The notes below the pieces were generated by a model. That model saw only the letters and a program-made list of their open reading frames with translations. It did not search any database and was not told the origin of the DNA. From Niabella insulamsoli (GTDB taxonomy: Bacteria > Bacteroidota > Bacteroidia > Chitinophagales > Chitinophagaceae): a stretch of 64,000 nt of DNA. The translations under genes and the position numbers were made by a program. The first letter of the stretch is position 1. Each line of letters begins with the position of its first letter. The DNA is taken from contig NZ_CP190246.1 of the NCBI RefSeq assembly GCF_039652435.2, forward strand, positions 3,224,001 to 3,288,000. Direction: 5' to 3'. Of the stretch, positions 8,978 through 17,150 are shown piece after piece.

Positions 8978-10207
8978 ATGTCAGATTTACATCAAAATAT
9001 AAATCTCCCGGCGGGAAGTATTGAAAAGCAAACGACCACGCTCAATATGGGGCCGACGCACCCTGCTACGCATGGCGTGTTTCAAAATATTATTGAGCTC
9101 GATGGCGAGAAAATTGTTGCTGCCGACGCAACGGTGGGCTACATTCACCGCGCTTTTGAAAAAATTGCAGAACGCAGGCCGCTTTACCAGATTACACCGC
9201 TTACCGACAGGCTGAATTATTGCTCGGCGCCGCTCAATAATATGGGCTGGCATTTGACCTGCGAAAAATTGCTGGGCGTTCAAACGCCGAGGCGCGTGGA
9301 TTATTTGAGAGTGATTGTAATGGAACTGGCACGCATCGCCGACCACCTGATTTGCAGCTCAATTATGGGCGTGGATGCCGGCGCTTACACAGGGTTTCTC
9401 TACGTGATGCAGTACCGCGAGCTCATTTATGAGATTTATGAAGAGATCTGCGGGTCGAGGCTGACCACCAATATCGGCCGCATCGGCGGTTTCGAAAGAG
9501 ATTTCAACAATACGGCATTTGAAAAAATAGAACGGTTTTTAAAAGAGTATCCGCCGGTTTTGGAGGAGTTTGAAAACCTGTTCACACGCAACCGCATTTT
9601 CATGGAACGTTGTATGGGCGTGGGCGCCATCTCCGCCGAAAGAGCGTTAAACTACGGCTTTACAGGCCCCAACCTGCGGGCTGCTGGCGTCGACTATGAT
9701 GTTCGGGTAATTGCGCCTTACAGTCGTTATGAAGAATTTGAATTTGATATTCCCGTAGGAACAACAGGTGACTGTTATGATCGTTTCCAGGTACGTAACG
9801 GTGAAATGTGGCAAAGCCTTCGCATCATTCAGCAAGCCATGCAAAAGCTGAACGATTTGAAAGGCGAGGAAGCCACGATTTACCATGCCGATGTGCCCGA
9901 GTACTATCTTCCCAAAAAGAAAGATGTGTATACAAAAATGGAGGCGCTGATCTGGCATTTCAAAATCATCATGGGTGAAATTGATATGCCGAAAGGAGAA
10001 GTCTACCATAGCATCGAAGCCGGCAATGGCGAGCTCGGTTTTTATTTTATCAGCGATGGTGGCAGAAGCCCTTACCGGCTTCATTTCCGCCGCCCCTGCT
10101 TTATTTACTACCAGGCTTATGAAGAACTGGTAAAAGGCGGAATGCTAAGTGACGCTATTATGGTGATGTCTTCTTTAAACCTCATCGCCGGCGAAATGGA
10201 CGCGTAA
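8978..10207 (+). CDS. nuoD: NADH-quinone oxidoreductase subunit D
   Basis: 409-aa 49-kDa-type subunit forming the quinone pocket with NuoB. Motifs are NMGPTHPATHGV near the N-terminus, GYIHRAFEKI, DRLNYCSAP, GRIGGFERDF, ERCMGVGAIS and the C-terminal GELGFYFISDGG and PYRLHFRRP. Normal full length. It belongs to the plus-strand nuo operon. Confidence 0.97.
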   Translation: MSDLHQNINLPAGSIEKQTTTLNMGPTHPATHGVFQNIIELDGEKIVAADATVGYIHRAFEKIAERRPLYQITPLTDRLNYCSAPLNNMGWHLTCEKLLGVQTPRRVDYLRVIVMELARIADHLICSSIMGVDAGAYTGFLYVMQYRELIYEIYEEICGSRLTTNIGRIGGFERDFNNTAFEKIERFLKEYPPVLEEFENLFTRNRIFMERCMGVGAISAERALNYGFTGPNLRAAGVDYDVRVIAPYSRYEEFEFDIPVGTTGDCYDRFQVRNGEMWQSLRIIQQAMQKLNDLKGEEATIYHADVPEYYLPKKKDVYTKMEALIWHFKIIMGEIDMPKGEVYHSIEAGNGELGFYFISDGGRSPYRLHFRRPCFIYYQAYEELVKGGMLSDAIMVMSSLNLIAGEMDA

Positions 10208-10245
10208 AAAAATGATCAAATTTTTAGTGTAGAATTTAAATAAAG

Positions 10246-10734
10246 ATGGTACAACTCTCACAAGAGAATATAGACAGGGTTCAAAAGATTATTGAACGCT
10301 ATCCGGAGGGAAGGCAAAAAAGCGCATTATTGCCCGTGTTGCATGTGGCGCAGGAGCAGTTTGGATGGCTGAGCGTGGAAACGATGGATTATGTGGCGTC
10401 GCTGTTGCAAATCGAGCCCATCGAAGTGTATGAAGTGGCATCATTCTACAGCATGTACAATTTAAAGCCGGTGGGTAAATATATGTTTGAAGTTTGCCAA
10501 ACGGGTCCCTGCATGTTGAACGGCTCAGATGATATCATCGCATATATCGGGGAAAAGTTAAGCATCAAACCAGGCGAAACAACGGAGGACGGGATGTTTA
10601 CTTTAAAAACTGTTGAATGCCTGGGCGCATGCGGCTATGCTCCCATGATGCAATTAGGAAAATTTTATAAAGAGCATCTGACCAAAGAAAAAGTAGACGC
10701 GATTATTGAAGCGTGCAGAGCGAAGCATCATTAA
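10246..10734 (+). CDS. nuoE: NADH-quinone oxidoreductase subunit E
   Basis: 162-aa thioredoxin-fold [2Fe-2S] subunit of the NADH-oxidising module. Cluster N1a ligands are Cys 84 and 89 (EVCQTGPCM) and Cys 125 and 129 (VECLGACGYAP). It is normally followed directly by nuoF; here a small nucleotidyltransferase gene is placed between them, starting 33 bp downstream. Confidence 0.97.
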   Translation: MVQLSQENIDRVQKIIERYPEGRQKSALLPVLHVAQEQFGWLSVETMDYVASLLQIEPIEVYEVASFYSMYNLKPVGKYMFEVCQTGPCMLNGSDDIIAYIGEKLSIKPGETTEDGMFTLKTVECLGACGYAPMMQLGKFYKEHLTKEKVDAIIEACRAKHH

Positions 10735-10767
10735 GTTTTTCGCTGAGGAAAGAAAGAAACAAATATT

Positions 10768-11088
10768 ATGTACAGTGCAGTGCGGGATATAAAGACTACG
10801 GTGAAGCAAATTGTATCAAAACATGATCCAAATGCCACACTTATTTTATTCGGTAGCCGAGCGCGGGGGGATTGGCAGGAAGATAGCGACTGGGATTTTT
10901 TGATCTTAACGGATAAAGAAGAACTAAAAGATCTTCATGAAGATATTCGAAATGATGTGCTGGAACAGATAGAGTGGAAAACGTTTGAAGTAGTACAAAC
11001 GATTGTTCGAAATAAAAAGGATTGGCAAGAAAAATACAGGATTACGGACCTTTACGACAGTATACAGCAAGAAGGCAAAATAGTATGA
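10768..11088 (+). CDS. MNT-type minimal nucleotidyltransferase inserted between nuoE and nuoF
   Basis: 106-aa nucleotidyltransferase domain of the polymerase-beta (MNT) superfamily. GSRARGD and SDWD give the intact metal-binding Asp-x-Asp pair around residues 40-52. It has the family's normal length, with C-terminal DLYDSIQQEGKIV. In this superfamily the small enzymes usually pair with a HEPN protein as a toxin-antitoxin system in which the MNT AMPylates the toxin. Here the stop codon overlaps the ATG of a 30-codon frame (ATGA) that may be the relic of such a partner. It is not part of complex I and probably rides on the nuo transcript. Confidence 0.88.
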   Translation: MYSAVRDIKTTVKQIVSKHDPNATLILFGSRARGDWQEDSDWDFLILTDKEELKDLHEDIRNDVLEQIEWKTFEVVQTIVRNKKDWQEKYRITDLYDSIQQEGKIV

Positions 11089-11177
11089 CCACAGAAGAGA
11101 CTATATCCGCATTATACAAGAAAGAAATATTGAACAATAAAAAGGCAGGGCTTTGGGGTTCGCCTTCAGTTATATAA
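11085..11177 (+). pseudogene. 30-codon frame overlapping the MNT stop, possible relic of a HEPN partner
   Basis: Starts with the ATG of an ATGA overlap with the upstream MNT gene and encodes MTTEETISALYKKEILNNKK plus ten more residues, ending 2 bp before the nuoF start. The coupling to an MNT gene is the typical position of a HEPN partner. Only a short N-terminus remains and no HEPN RNase motif (R-x4-6-H) is present. It could instead be a chance frame. The assignment is inference from position. Confidence 0.35.
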
Positions 11178-11179
11178 AA

Positions 11180-12535
11180 ATGGGTAGAAAACTATTATTA
11201 GAAAAAGCGCACGTAGAAGGCATCAGATATTTTGATGTATACCGCCGCGAAGGCGGTTACCGCAGCGTGGAAAAAGCGCTCAAAACGATGGCGCCTGATG
11301 ATATTACCGAAGAAGTTAAAAAATCGGGGCTTCGCGGCCGTGGCGGTGCGGGCTTTCCCACCGGGATGAAATGGAGCTTTTTGGCCAAGCCGGAAGGCGT
11401 TCCGCGCCACCTTGTGGTGAACGCCGATGAGAGTGAGCCCGGCACTTTTAAAGACCGCTACCTGATGGAATTTCTTCCCCATCTGCTGATAGAAGGCATT
11501 ATCGTTTCTTCTTATGCTTTGGGCAGCAACACTTCCTTTATTTATATCCGGGGCGAATATGCCTGGATTGTTGACATTCTGGAACAGGCCATTGAGGAAG
11601 CCCGCAACAACGGCTTTCTCGGCAAAAATATTTTGGGCAGCGGCTTCGACTGCGATATTCATGTGCAGCGCGGCGCCGGCGCTTACATTTGCGGAGAAGA
11701 AACCGCATTACTGGAATCCTTGGAAGGAAAAAGAGGCAACCCGCGTATCAAACCTCCGTTTCCTGCCGTAAAAGGCGTTTGGGACCGACCAACCGTGGTG
11801 AACAATGTGGAAAGCATTGCCGCGGTGGTACCCATCATCAATGAAGGAGCGGAAGAATATGCAAAAATCGGCGTAGGCAAATCAACCGGAACCAAGCTTA
11901 TTTCAGCTTGTGGCAATATCAATAAGCCGGGAGTTTACGAAATAGACATGACCATTTCCGTGGAAGAATTTATTTATAGCGACGAATGGTGTGGTGGTAT
12001 TGCCAAAGGCAAACGCCTGAAGGCCTGCATTCCCGGAGGCTCGTCGGTGCCCATTCTCCCTGCCAACCTGCTGCTGAAAACTGCAAAAGGCGAGCAAAGA
12101 ATGATGAACTACGAAAGCCTTTCCGACGGCGGTTTTCAAACCGGATCCATGATGGGTAGCGGCGGTTTTATCGTTTTTGATGAAGATCAGTGTGTGGTAA
12201 AACACACTTATACGCTGGCAAGATTTTATCGCCATGAAAGCTGCGGTCAATGTTCGCCCTGCCGCGAAGGAACAGGCTGGATGGAAAAGCTTTTGCTACG
12301 CCTTGAAAACGGACAGGGAAAAATGAGCGATATCGATTTGCTTTGGGATATACAAAGTAAAATCGAAGGAAACACAATTTGCCCGTTGGGTGATGCGGCC
12401 GCATGGCCCGTTGCCGCCGCAATTCGCCATTTCCGCGATGAGTTTGAGTGGCATATAACACACCCGGAAGAAGCGGTGATAAGAAATTTTGGTTTGGCGC
12501 ATTATGCGGATGAAAGAGCAGTTGTTCCGGCTTAG
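11180..12535 (+). CDS. nuoF: NADH-quinone oxidoreductase subunit F
   Basis: 451-aa subunit that binds NADH and FMN and holds cluster N3. Visible are GRGGAGFPTG (53-62, FMN/NADH site), the FMN loop VNADESEPGTFKDR, GAGAYICGEETALLESLEG, and the C-terminal ligands SCGQCSPC with ICPLGDAAAW. The ATG at 11180 is preferred over an upstream in-frame start at 11153, which lies inside the residual frame after the MNT gene. A 191-bp spacer separates it from nuoG. Confidence 0.97.
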   Translation: MGRKLLLEKAHVEGIRYFDVYRREGGYRSVEKALKTMAPDDITEEVKKSGLRGRGGAGFPTGMKWSFLAKPEGVPRHLVVNADESEPGTFKDRYLMEFLPHLLIEGIIVSSYALGSNTSFIYIRGEYAWIVDILEQAIEEARNNGFLGKNILGSGFDCDIHVQRGAGAYICGEETALLESLEGKRGNPRIKPPFPAVKGVWDRPTVVNNVESIAAVVPIINEGAEEYAKIGVGKSTGTKLISACGNINKPGVYEIDMTISVEEFIYSDEWCGGIAKGKRLKACIPGGSSVPILPANLLLKTAKGEQRMMNYESLSDGGFQTGSMMGSGGFIVFDEDQCVVKHTYTLARFYRHESCGQCSPCREGTGWMEKLLLRLENGQGKMSDIDLLWDIQSKIEGNTICPLGDAAAWPVAAAIRHFRDEFEWHITHPEEAVIRNFGLAHYADERAVVPA

Positions 12536-12569
12536 TTTGTTTTCGCGCAACCGAGCGCAGCAAACAAAC
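12535..12569 (+). repeat. inverted repeat in the nuoF-nuoG spacer
   Basis: Arms GTTTGTTT (12535-12542) and AAACAAAC (12562-12569) flank a core with CGCGC and GCGCAG. There is no T tract, so it is not a classical terminator. It sits directly at the nuoF stop codon. The remaining spacer to 12726 holds nothing I can identify. Confidence 0.45.
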
Positions 12570-12726
12570 AACAGCAACTGTAGGGCTCAAGCCTCTTTGA
12601 AAGTGTGTATGAAAAAGTCTTGAGCAGATTTGATGATAAACCTAAAAGAGAGAATTATAGATACTTATTAGAAATAAACGTCGTTTTCGCCGTTTTTCAT
12701 TGTATTCTTTGTGTGAAATTTTATAA

Positions 12727-13875
12727 ATGGCTGAAGAAATAAAACAAGCTCCACCGGCAAATTTCAAAGTAACGATCGACAATATTACTGTTGAAGTAAC
12801 GCCCGGCACTACAATATTGCAAGCAGCGCGCCTGGTTGGCGGCGATGTAACGCCACCCGCTATGTGCTTTTACACGCCTTTAAAAGGCAGCGGCGGTAAA
12901 TGCCGCACCTGCCTGGTAGAAGTAAGCAAGGGATCGGAAAAAGATCCGCGGCCTATGCCCAAACTGGTGGCAAGTTGCCGCACCGGAGTGATGGACGGCA
13001 TGGAAGTGAAAAGCATTACCAGCCAGCGCGTGCAGGACGCCCGAGCCGGCGTGGTAGAGTTTCTTTTACTAAACCATCCGCTGGATTGCCCCATCTGCGA
13101 CCAGGCAGGCGAATGCCACTTACAGGACCTGAGTTACGAACATGGCCGCGAAGGCACCCGCTATGAGTTTAAAAGAAGAACATTCAAAAAACATAATTTA
13201 GGCAAATACATCCAGCTTCACATGACGCGGTGCATCCTGTGTTACCGCTGTGTGTTTACGGCCGATCAACTTACCAACAAGCGCGAGCACGGTGTATTAG
13301 ACCGCGGCGATCATGCCGAAATCGCGACCTATATTGAAAAGTCGCTCGACAATGATTTTATTGGCAACGTTATCGATGTTTGTCCTGTCGGCGCGCTGAC
13401 GGATAAAACGTTTCGTTTCAAAAACAGGGTGTGGTTTACCAAACCTGAAGATGCACACCGCGACTGCGACAAATGCTGCGGAAAAGTTACACTTTGGAAA
13501 CGCGGCGACGAAGTGCTGCGCGTCACTGCCCGCAAAGATCAGTGGGGAGAAATCATGAATACCGAGGAAGGGAAAACGGGGTGGATTTGCAACGAATGCC
13601 GTTTCGATAAAAAAGATGTAAAAGATTGGGTAATCGAGGGGCCGACCAAAGTGGCACGCCACTCAGTGATCGGCGCCAATCATTACGAAGTGTTGAATAA
13701 GCCCAAAGAAACCATCCCTGAAGTTATGGGAGGACGAGCGCCTAAACTTTTGCTCGACATCCACAGCATCAGCGATGTCAACGATCCCGCCGTTGACTTG
13801 AGTAAGATCGACGGGCCGGCGACAGGGGCGGTTTTTAATAAAAAGAATTTGACGGAAGGAAAAGATAATGCCTGA
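12727..13875 (+). CDS. nuoG: NADH-quinone oxidoreductase subunit G, short form
   Basis: 382-aa iron-sulfur subunit of the NADH module. The 2Fe-2S ligands are Cys 47, 59, 62 and 84. The His-Cys3 cluster is His 117 with Cys 121, 124 and 130 (HPLDCPICDQAGEC). The next 4Fe-4S cluster uses Cys 169, 172, 175 and 219 (CILCYRC, VCP). Further Cys 247, 250, 251, 288 and 291 suggest a remnant of the molybdopterin-family Fe-S domain. The large molybdopterin-like domain of proteobacterial NuoG (~900 aa) is missing, as is typical for Bacteroidota. Its last codons overlap the start of a second MNT gene by 8 bp. Confidence 0.95.
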   Translation: MAEEIKQAPPANFKVTIDNITVEVTPGTTILQAARLVGGDVTPPAMCFYTPLKGSGGKCRTCLVEVSKGSEKDPRPMPKLVASCRTGVMDGMEVKSITSQRVQDARAGVVEFLLLNHPLDCPICDQAGECHLQDLSYEHGREGTRYEFKRRTFKKHNLGKYIQLHMTRCILCYRCVFTADQLTNKREHGVLDRGDHAEIATYIEKSLDNDFIGNVIDVCPVGALTDKTFRFKNRVWFTKPEDAHRDCDKCCGKVTLWKRGDEVLRVTARKDQWGEIMNTEEGKTGWICNECRFDKKDVKDWVIEGPTKVARHSVIGANHYEVLNKPKETIPEVMGGRAPKLLLDIHSISDVNDPAVDLSKIDGPATGAVFNKKNLTEGKDNA

Positions 13876-14158
13876 TTCGTCTATCATATTACAACAAATT
13901 AAAAAAGCTGTATTATCGGTTGATCCGGGTGCGGAGTTGATATTGTTTGGCTCGAGGGCAAGGGGCGATCATCATGAGGAAAGCGATTGGGGTGTTTTGG
14001 TGCTGTTGAACCAAAATGTAAACGGACGTGTAAAGTTTGAAATAAGTGATAGCTTGTCTCCTGTTGGATTAGAAAACAGTGTTGCGATTAGCACGGTAGT
14101 CGTTAACAAAAACAACTGGTATCACAAATACAAAGATTATCCGCTTTTTTTTAGGTAA
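13868..14158 (+). CDS. degenerate MNT-type nucleotidyltransferase between nuoG and nuoH
   Basis: 96-aa protein starting inside the end of nuoG (ATGCCTGA overlap). GSRARGD is intact, but the following motif reads SDWG where the nuoE-linked paralogue has SDWD, so the second catalytic Asp is lost. The C-terminus ends early at PLFFR, just after a run of eight T (14145-14152). Reading with one T fewer keeps the frame open through LGKERWGKD into the next small frame, so a slippage-type frameshift is likely. It is probably inactive or decaying, although a non-catalytic role is possible. Confidence 0.75.
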   Translation: MPDSSIILQQIKKAVLSVDPGAELILFGSRARGDHHEESDWGVLVLLNQNVNGRVKFEISDSLSPVGLENSVAISTVVVNKNNWYHKYKDYPLFFR

Positions 14159-14177
14159 AGAAAGATGGGGAAAGGAT

Positions 14178-14294
14178 ATGAATAATGAATTTATTATATC
14201 ACGCCTGCTTCGCTCGAAGGATGAAGCAGAAAAACTATTAAATGAAACCGAAAATCAGCTTCAAGTAGTTTGGCAGAAATTTGAAGAAAATTAA
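14178..14294 (+). pseudogene. 38-codon frame after the second MNT gene, possible HEPN relic
   Basis: Encodes MNNEFIISRLLRSKDEAEKL and 18 more residues, then stops 21 bp before nuoH. It is in frame with the MNT gene if one base of the T8 run at 14145-14152 is removed. The amphipathic text resembles the first helix of HEPN partner proteins, but the rest of such a domain and its RNase motif are absent. It may be a truncated partner or a non-functional tail. Confidence 0.35.
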
Positions 14295-14315
14295 AACTTA
14301 TACCATTTTCACACA

Positions 14316-15371
14316 ATGATTACATTACTCGCAATAGACTGGTTTTTTATTATCGAAAAGCTGATTTTGATCGCACTGGTTGTAACGCTTTCGATGATCG
14401 TTGCCATGTACGCCACTTATGGCGAAAGGAAAGTGGCTGCCTTTATGCAAGACAGGATCGGGCCCAACCGCGCCGGCCCCTTTGGTTTGCTCCAGCCGCT
14501 GGCTGATGGCGGTAAACTTTTCTTCAAAGAAGAAATTATTCCTTTGGCTTCGTCTAAATTCTTGTTCGTGCTGGGGCCTGTGTTGGCGATGGTGACCGCT
14601 TTGTTGACAAGCGCCGTTATCCCCTGGGGCTCCCCGGCAGTGGTAGCGGGAAGAACGGTGCCGCTGCAGGTGGCTGATATCAATATTGGTATTCTCTACG
14701 TATTTGGCGTTGTGAGTTTGGGTGTTTATGGAATCATGATCGGCGGCTGGGCCTCCAATAACAAATTCTCTCTGTTGGCCGGCATTCGCGGCGCTTCTCA
14801 AATGATCTCTTACGAATTGGCTATGGGCCTTTCGCTTATCGCGGTGTTGATGCTGACCGGTTCTTTGCAAATGAGCACTATTGTTCAAAATCAGTTGGAC
14901 AATGGCTGGAACGTGATCTATCAGCCGCTGGGCTTTTTCATATTCTTTATTTGCGCCCTGGCCGAATGTAACCGCACACCATTTGATTTGCCTGAAGCAG
15001 AAAACGAATTGAATTTCGGATACCACCAGGAATATTCGAGTATGAAACTCGGGTTTTACCTGTTTGCTGAATACATTAATATGTTCATTAGCGGTGTGAT
15101 CATGGCGACCTTATATTTTGGAGGTTATGATATTCCGTTTGTAAACGAAGCGAATTGGGGCATTTCACAAAATCTGCTCGCGTTCATCAGTTTTGTAGTG
15201 TTGCTGATAAAAGCGTTTTTCTTTGTTTTCGTTTTTATGTGGATCAGGTGGACCATTCCGCGCTTCCGTTTTGATCAGCTGATGCATTTGGGATGGAAAA
15301 GGCTGGTGCCGCTGGCTTTGCTCAACATGATCATCACGGCTTTGGTGGTGCTTTGGCTGAACGGTAAATAA
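14316..15371 (+). CDS. nuoH: NADH-quinone oxidoreductase subunit H
   Basis: 351-aa multi-pass membrane subunit that links the peripheral arm to the proton-pumping arm and lines the quinone tunnel. Conserved loops are ERKVAAFMQDRIGPNRAGP, LQPLADGGKLFFKE and NRTPFDLPEAENELNFGYH (acidic loop near the quinone channel). About eight hydrophobic helices are seen. It starts 21 bp after the relic frame behind the second MNT gene. Confidence 0.97.
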   Translation: MITLLAIDWFFIIEKLILIALVVTLSMIVAMYATYGERKVAAFMQDRIGPNRAGPFGLLQPLADGGKLFFKEEIIPLASSKFLFVLGPVLAMVTALLTSAVIPWGSPAVVAGRTVPLQVADINIGILYVFGVVSLGVYGIMIGGWASNNKFSLLAGIRGASQMISYELAMGLSLIAVLMLTGSLQMSTIVQNQLDNGWNVIYQPLGFFIFFICALAECNRTPFDLPEAENELNFGYHQEYSSMKLGFYLFAEYINMFISGVIMATLYFGGYDIPFVNEANWGISQNLLAFISFVVLLIKAFFFVFVFMWIRWTIPRFRFDQLMHLGWKRLVPLALLNMIITALVVLWLNGK

Positions 15372-15412
15372 AAAAGCAATCTGGCTATTGGCGTTTATAC
15401 AAGATGCCATCT

Positions 15413-15457
15413 GTACTACAGTAAAAGAGTGCGACGCAACGAAGATGATAGTAGTAC
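15413..15457 (+). repeat. intergenic repeat with flanking inverted arms in the nuoH-nuoI spacer
   Basis: Arms GTACTAC (15413-15419) and GTAGTAC (15451-15457) enclose a core containing AGAGTGCGACGCAACGA and GATGATA. The core matches the interrupted element in the nuoC-nuoD spacer. The remainder of the 233-bp spacer holds nothing I recognise. Confidence 0.5.
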
Positions 15458-15604
15458 TTAGCCGGGAACATAAAAAAACAACGGGTTTGCAGCGTTCGAT
15501 AAATAAACGGGTTGAGGATGAGCGTATTGATTACCAACTTATCAATTTGTAAACTGTGAACTAAACTTATATTTGCGAAAATTTAAAATATTGCTCGAAA
15601 ACTA

Positions 15605-16171
15605 ATGGGGATTCAATATACAAATAGAGCCAAACCGGTGGACCGCAGCCCAATGACCTGGGTGGAGCGCCTCTACATCTGGAATATTTTGAAAGGAATG
15701 GGCATCACTTTGAAGCATTTTTTCAAAAAGAAAGCCACGATCAAATATCCGGAGGAAACAAGGCCGTTTAGCAAAGTGTTTCGTGGCCTGCATATTTTAA
15801 ATCGCGACGAAGAAGGCCGCGAGCGTTGCACTGCTTGTGGCCTGTGCGCGGTGGCCTGCCCTGCCGAAGCGATTACAATGGAAGCCGCAGAGCGCCAGGA
15901 CGGAGAAGAAAACCTGTATCGCGAAGAAAAATACGCAGCCAAATATGAAATCAATATGTTGCGTTGTATTTTCTGCGGTTATTGCGAAGAGGCTTGCCCG
16001 AAAGATGCCATTTATCTTTCTCAGACATTTACGCCGTCGAACTACGATCGCAAAGGGTTTATTTATAAAAAAGAAGATCTCCTCATTCCCAACCCGGTGA
16101 CCGAGCCGGAAGCTTATCAAAAAGCGTTGGGAACGATCAATAAAGAAACTAAAAACGCTGAGGTTAATTAA
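15605..16171 (+). CDS. nuoI: NADH-quinone oxidoreductase subunit I
   Basis: 188-aa ferredoxin-like subunit with two [4Fe-4S] clusters (N6a and N6b). Ligands are Cys 75, 78, 81 and 85 (CTACGLCAVACP) and Cys 121, 124, 127 and 131 (CIFCGYCEEACP). The N-terminal ~40 residues include a hydrophobic amphipathic helix (LKGMGITLKHFF) that contacts the membrane arm. Length is standard. Confidence 0.97.
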   Translation: MGIQYTNRAKPVDRSPMTWVERLYIWNILKGMGITLKHFFKKKATIKYPEETRPFSKVFRGLHILNRDEEGRERCTACGLCAVACPAEAITMEAAERQDGEENLYREEKYAAKYEINMLRCIFCGYCEEACPKDAIYLSQTFTPSNYDRKGFIYKKEDLLIPNPVTEPEAYQKALGTINKETKNAEVN

Positions 16172-16176
16172 GGGAA

Positions 16177-16677
16177 ATGGGAATTACACAAATACTTTTT
16201 TGGGTGCTTACGGTAGCGGCTTTGTTTAGCGCTATCATGGTAGTAAGCAGTAAAAACCCCGTGCATAGCGTGTTGTGGCTGGTGGCCACGTTTTTTGCCA
16301 TCTCCGGCCATTACATTTTGCTCAACGCACAGTTCCTGGCTATTGTCAATATCATTGTGTATGCGGGTGCGATCATGGTTTTGTTTCTGTTTGTGATCAT
16401 GTTAATGAATCTCAACAAAAGCACAGAACCTGTTAAGCACAAATGGCTGCAAATTATCGGTATTTTATCGGGCGGATGTTTGCTTTTGGTAATTGTAGCG
16501 GCGCTAAGAAATACTGAAGTTTCGCAGCACATGGTAGAAATGAGCACCGGCGAAGCGGGACTGATCAAAAACCTGGGACGCGAGCTGTTCACCACTTTTG
16601 TAGTGCCTTTTGAAATCAGCAGCATTTTATTTTTAAGTGCGATGGTCGGCGCCGTGGTTATTGGAAAGAAAGATTAA
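16177..16677 (+). CDS. nuoJ: NADH-quinone oxidoreductase subunit J
   Basis: 166-aa membrane subunit with five hydrophobic helices, including HSVLWLVATFFAISGHYILL and NIIVYAGAIMVLFLFVIML (the helix that forms a pi-bulge in known structures). It begins 5 bp after the nuoI stop. Confidence 0.96.
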   Translation: MGITQILFWVLTVAALFSAIMVVSSKNPVHSVLWLVATFFAISGHYILLNAQFLAIVNIIVYAGAIMVLFLFVIMLMNLNKSTEPVKHKWLQIIGILSGGCLLLVIVAALRNTEVSQHMVEMSTGEAGLIKNLGRELFTTFVVPFEISSILFLSAMVGAVVIGKKD

Positions 16678-16680
16678 GTC

Positions 16681-16704
16681 GCTTCTTTCTGAAAAGAAAG
16701 CAGC
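16681..16704 (+). promoter_or_regulatory. intergenic hairpin between nuoJ and nuoK
   Basis: Stem CTTTCT (16685-16690) and AGAAAG (16695-16700) with loop GAAA, extended by three more pairs past one mismatch. No T tract follows, so it may be an mRNA stability or processing hairpin rather than a terminator. Confidence 0.4.
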
Positions 16705-16783
16705 GGCACATTTGTATAAATTAATGACTTGAACTGAGGTGCAAAAAAAAACGCATTTCATATCAAAAATTACAAATTCGAAA

Positions 16784-17107
16784 ATGCCTGTAAATTATTA
16801 TATCGTTCTGGCGCTGTCGCTGTTTAGCATTGGCGTAGTGGGCGTACTCACCCGACGCAACGCCATCATCGTGTTTATGTGTATTGAGCTGATGCTTAAT
16901 TCGGTAAACCTGCTGCTGGTGGCTTTCTCCAAAATGCAGGTAGCCAAAGATGCGCTGCCGGTGGCGGGAACAGACGGGCAGCTTTTTGTATTCTTTATCA
17001 TGGTGGTAGCCGCGGCTGAAGTGAGTGTGGGGCTGGCGATCATCGTGATGATGTATCGTAATATTCATTCGGTTGATATTAATTTCCTCAACCGCCTGAA
17101 ACATTAA
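16784..17107 (+). CDS. nuoK: NADH-quinone oxidoreductase subunit K
   Basis: 107-aa membrane subunit (MrpC-like) with three helices. Key text is GVVGVLTRRNAIIVFMCIELMLNSVNL, quoted here only as the pieces GVLTRRN and CIELMLNSVNL, with the conserved Glu of the proton path in helix 2. A second acidic residue is in AAAEVSVGLAI. The ATG at 16784 gives the family length; an in-frame GTG 45 bp upstream would add a non-conserved basic extension. Confidence 0.95.
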   Translation: MPVNYYIVLALSLFSIGVVGVLTRRNAIIVFMCIELMLNSVNLLLVAFSKMQVAKDALPVAGTDGQLFVFFIMVVAAAEVSVGLAIIVMMYRNIHSVDINFLNRLKH

Positions 17108-17150
17108 TGCCGGCTGAAAAAGTTAAACCTTTAGTGTATAAATTATTTGA

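Noticed and set aside
11198..11662. Antisense frame over nuoF
   Set aside because: It is the reverse-strand shadow of a conserved coding region; no independent start or product is supported.
14325..15026. Long antisense frame over nuoH (233 codons)
   Set aside because: It lies wholly on the opposite strand of a strongly conserved gene and encodes His/Gln-rich text with no family, the usual shadow of a membrane-protein gene.
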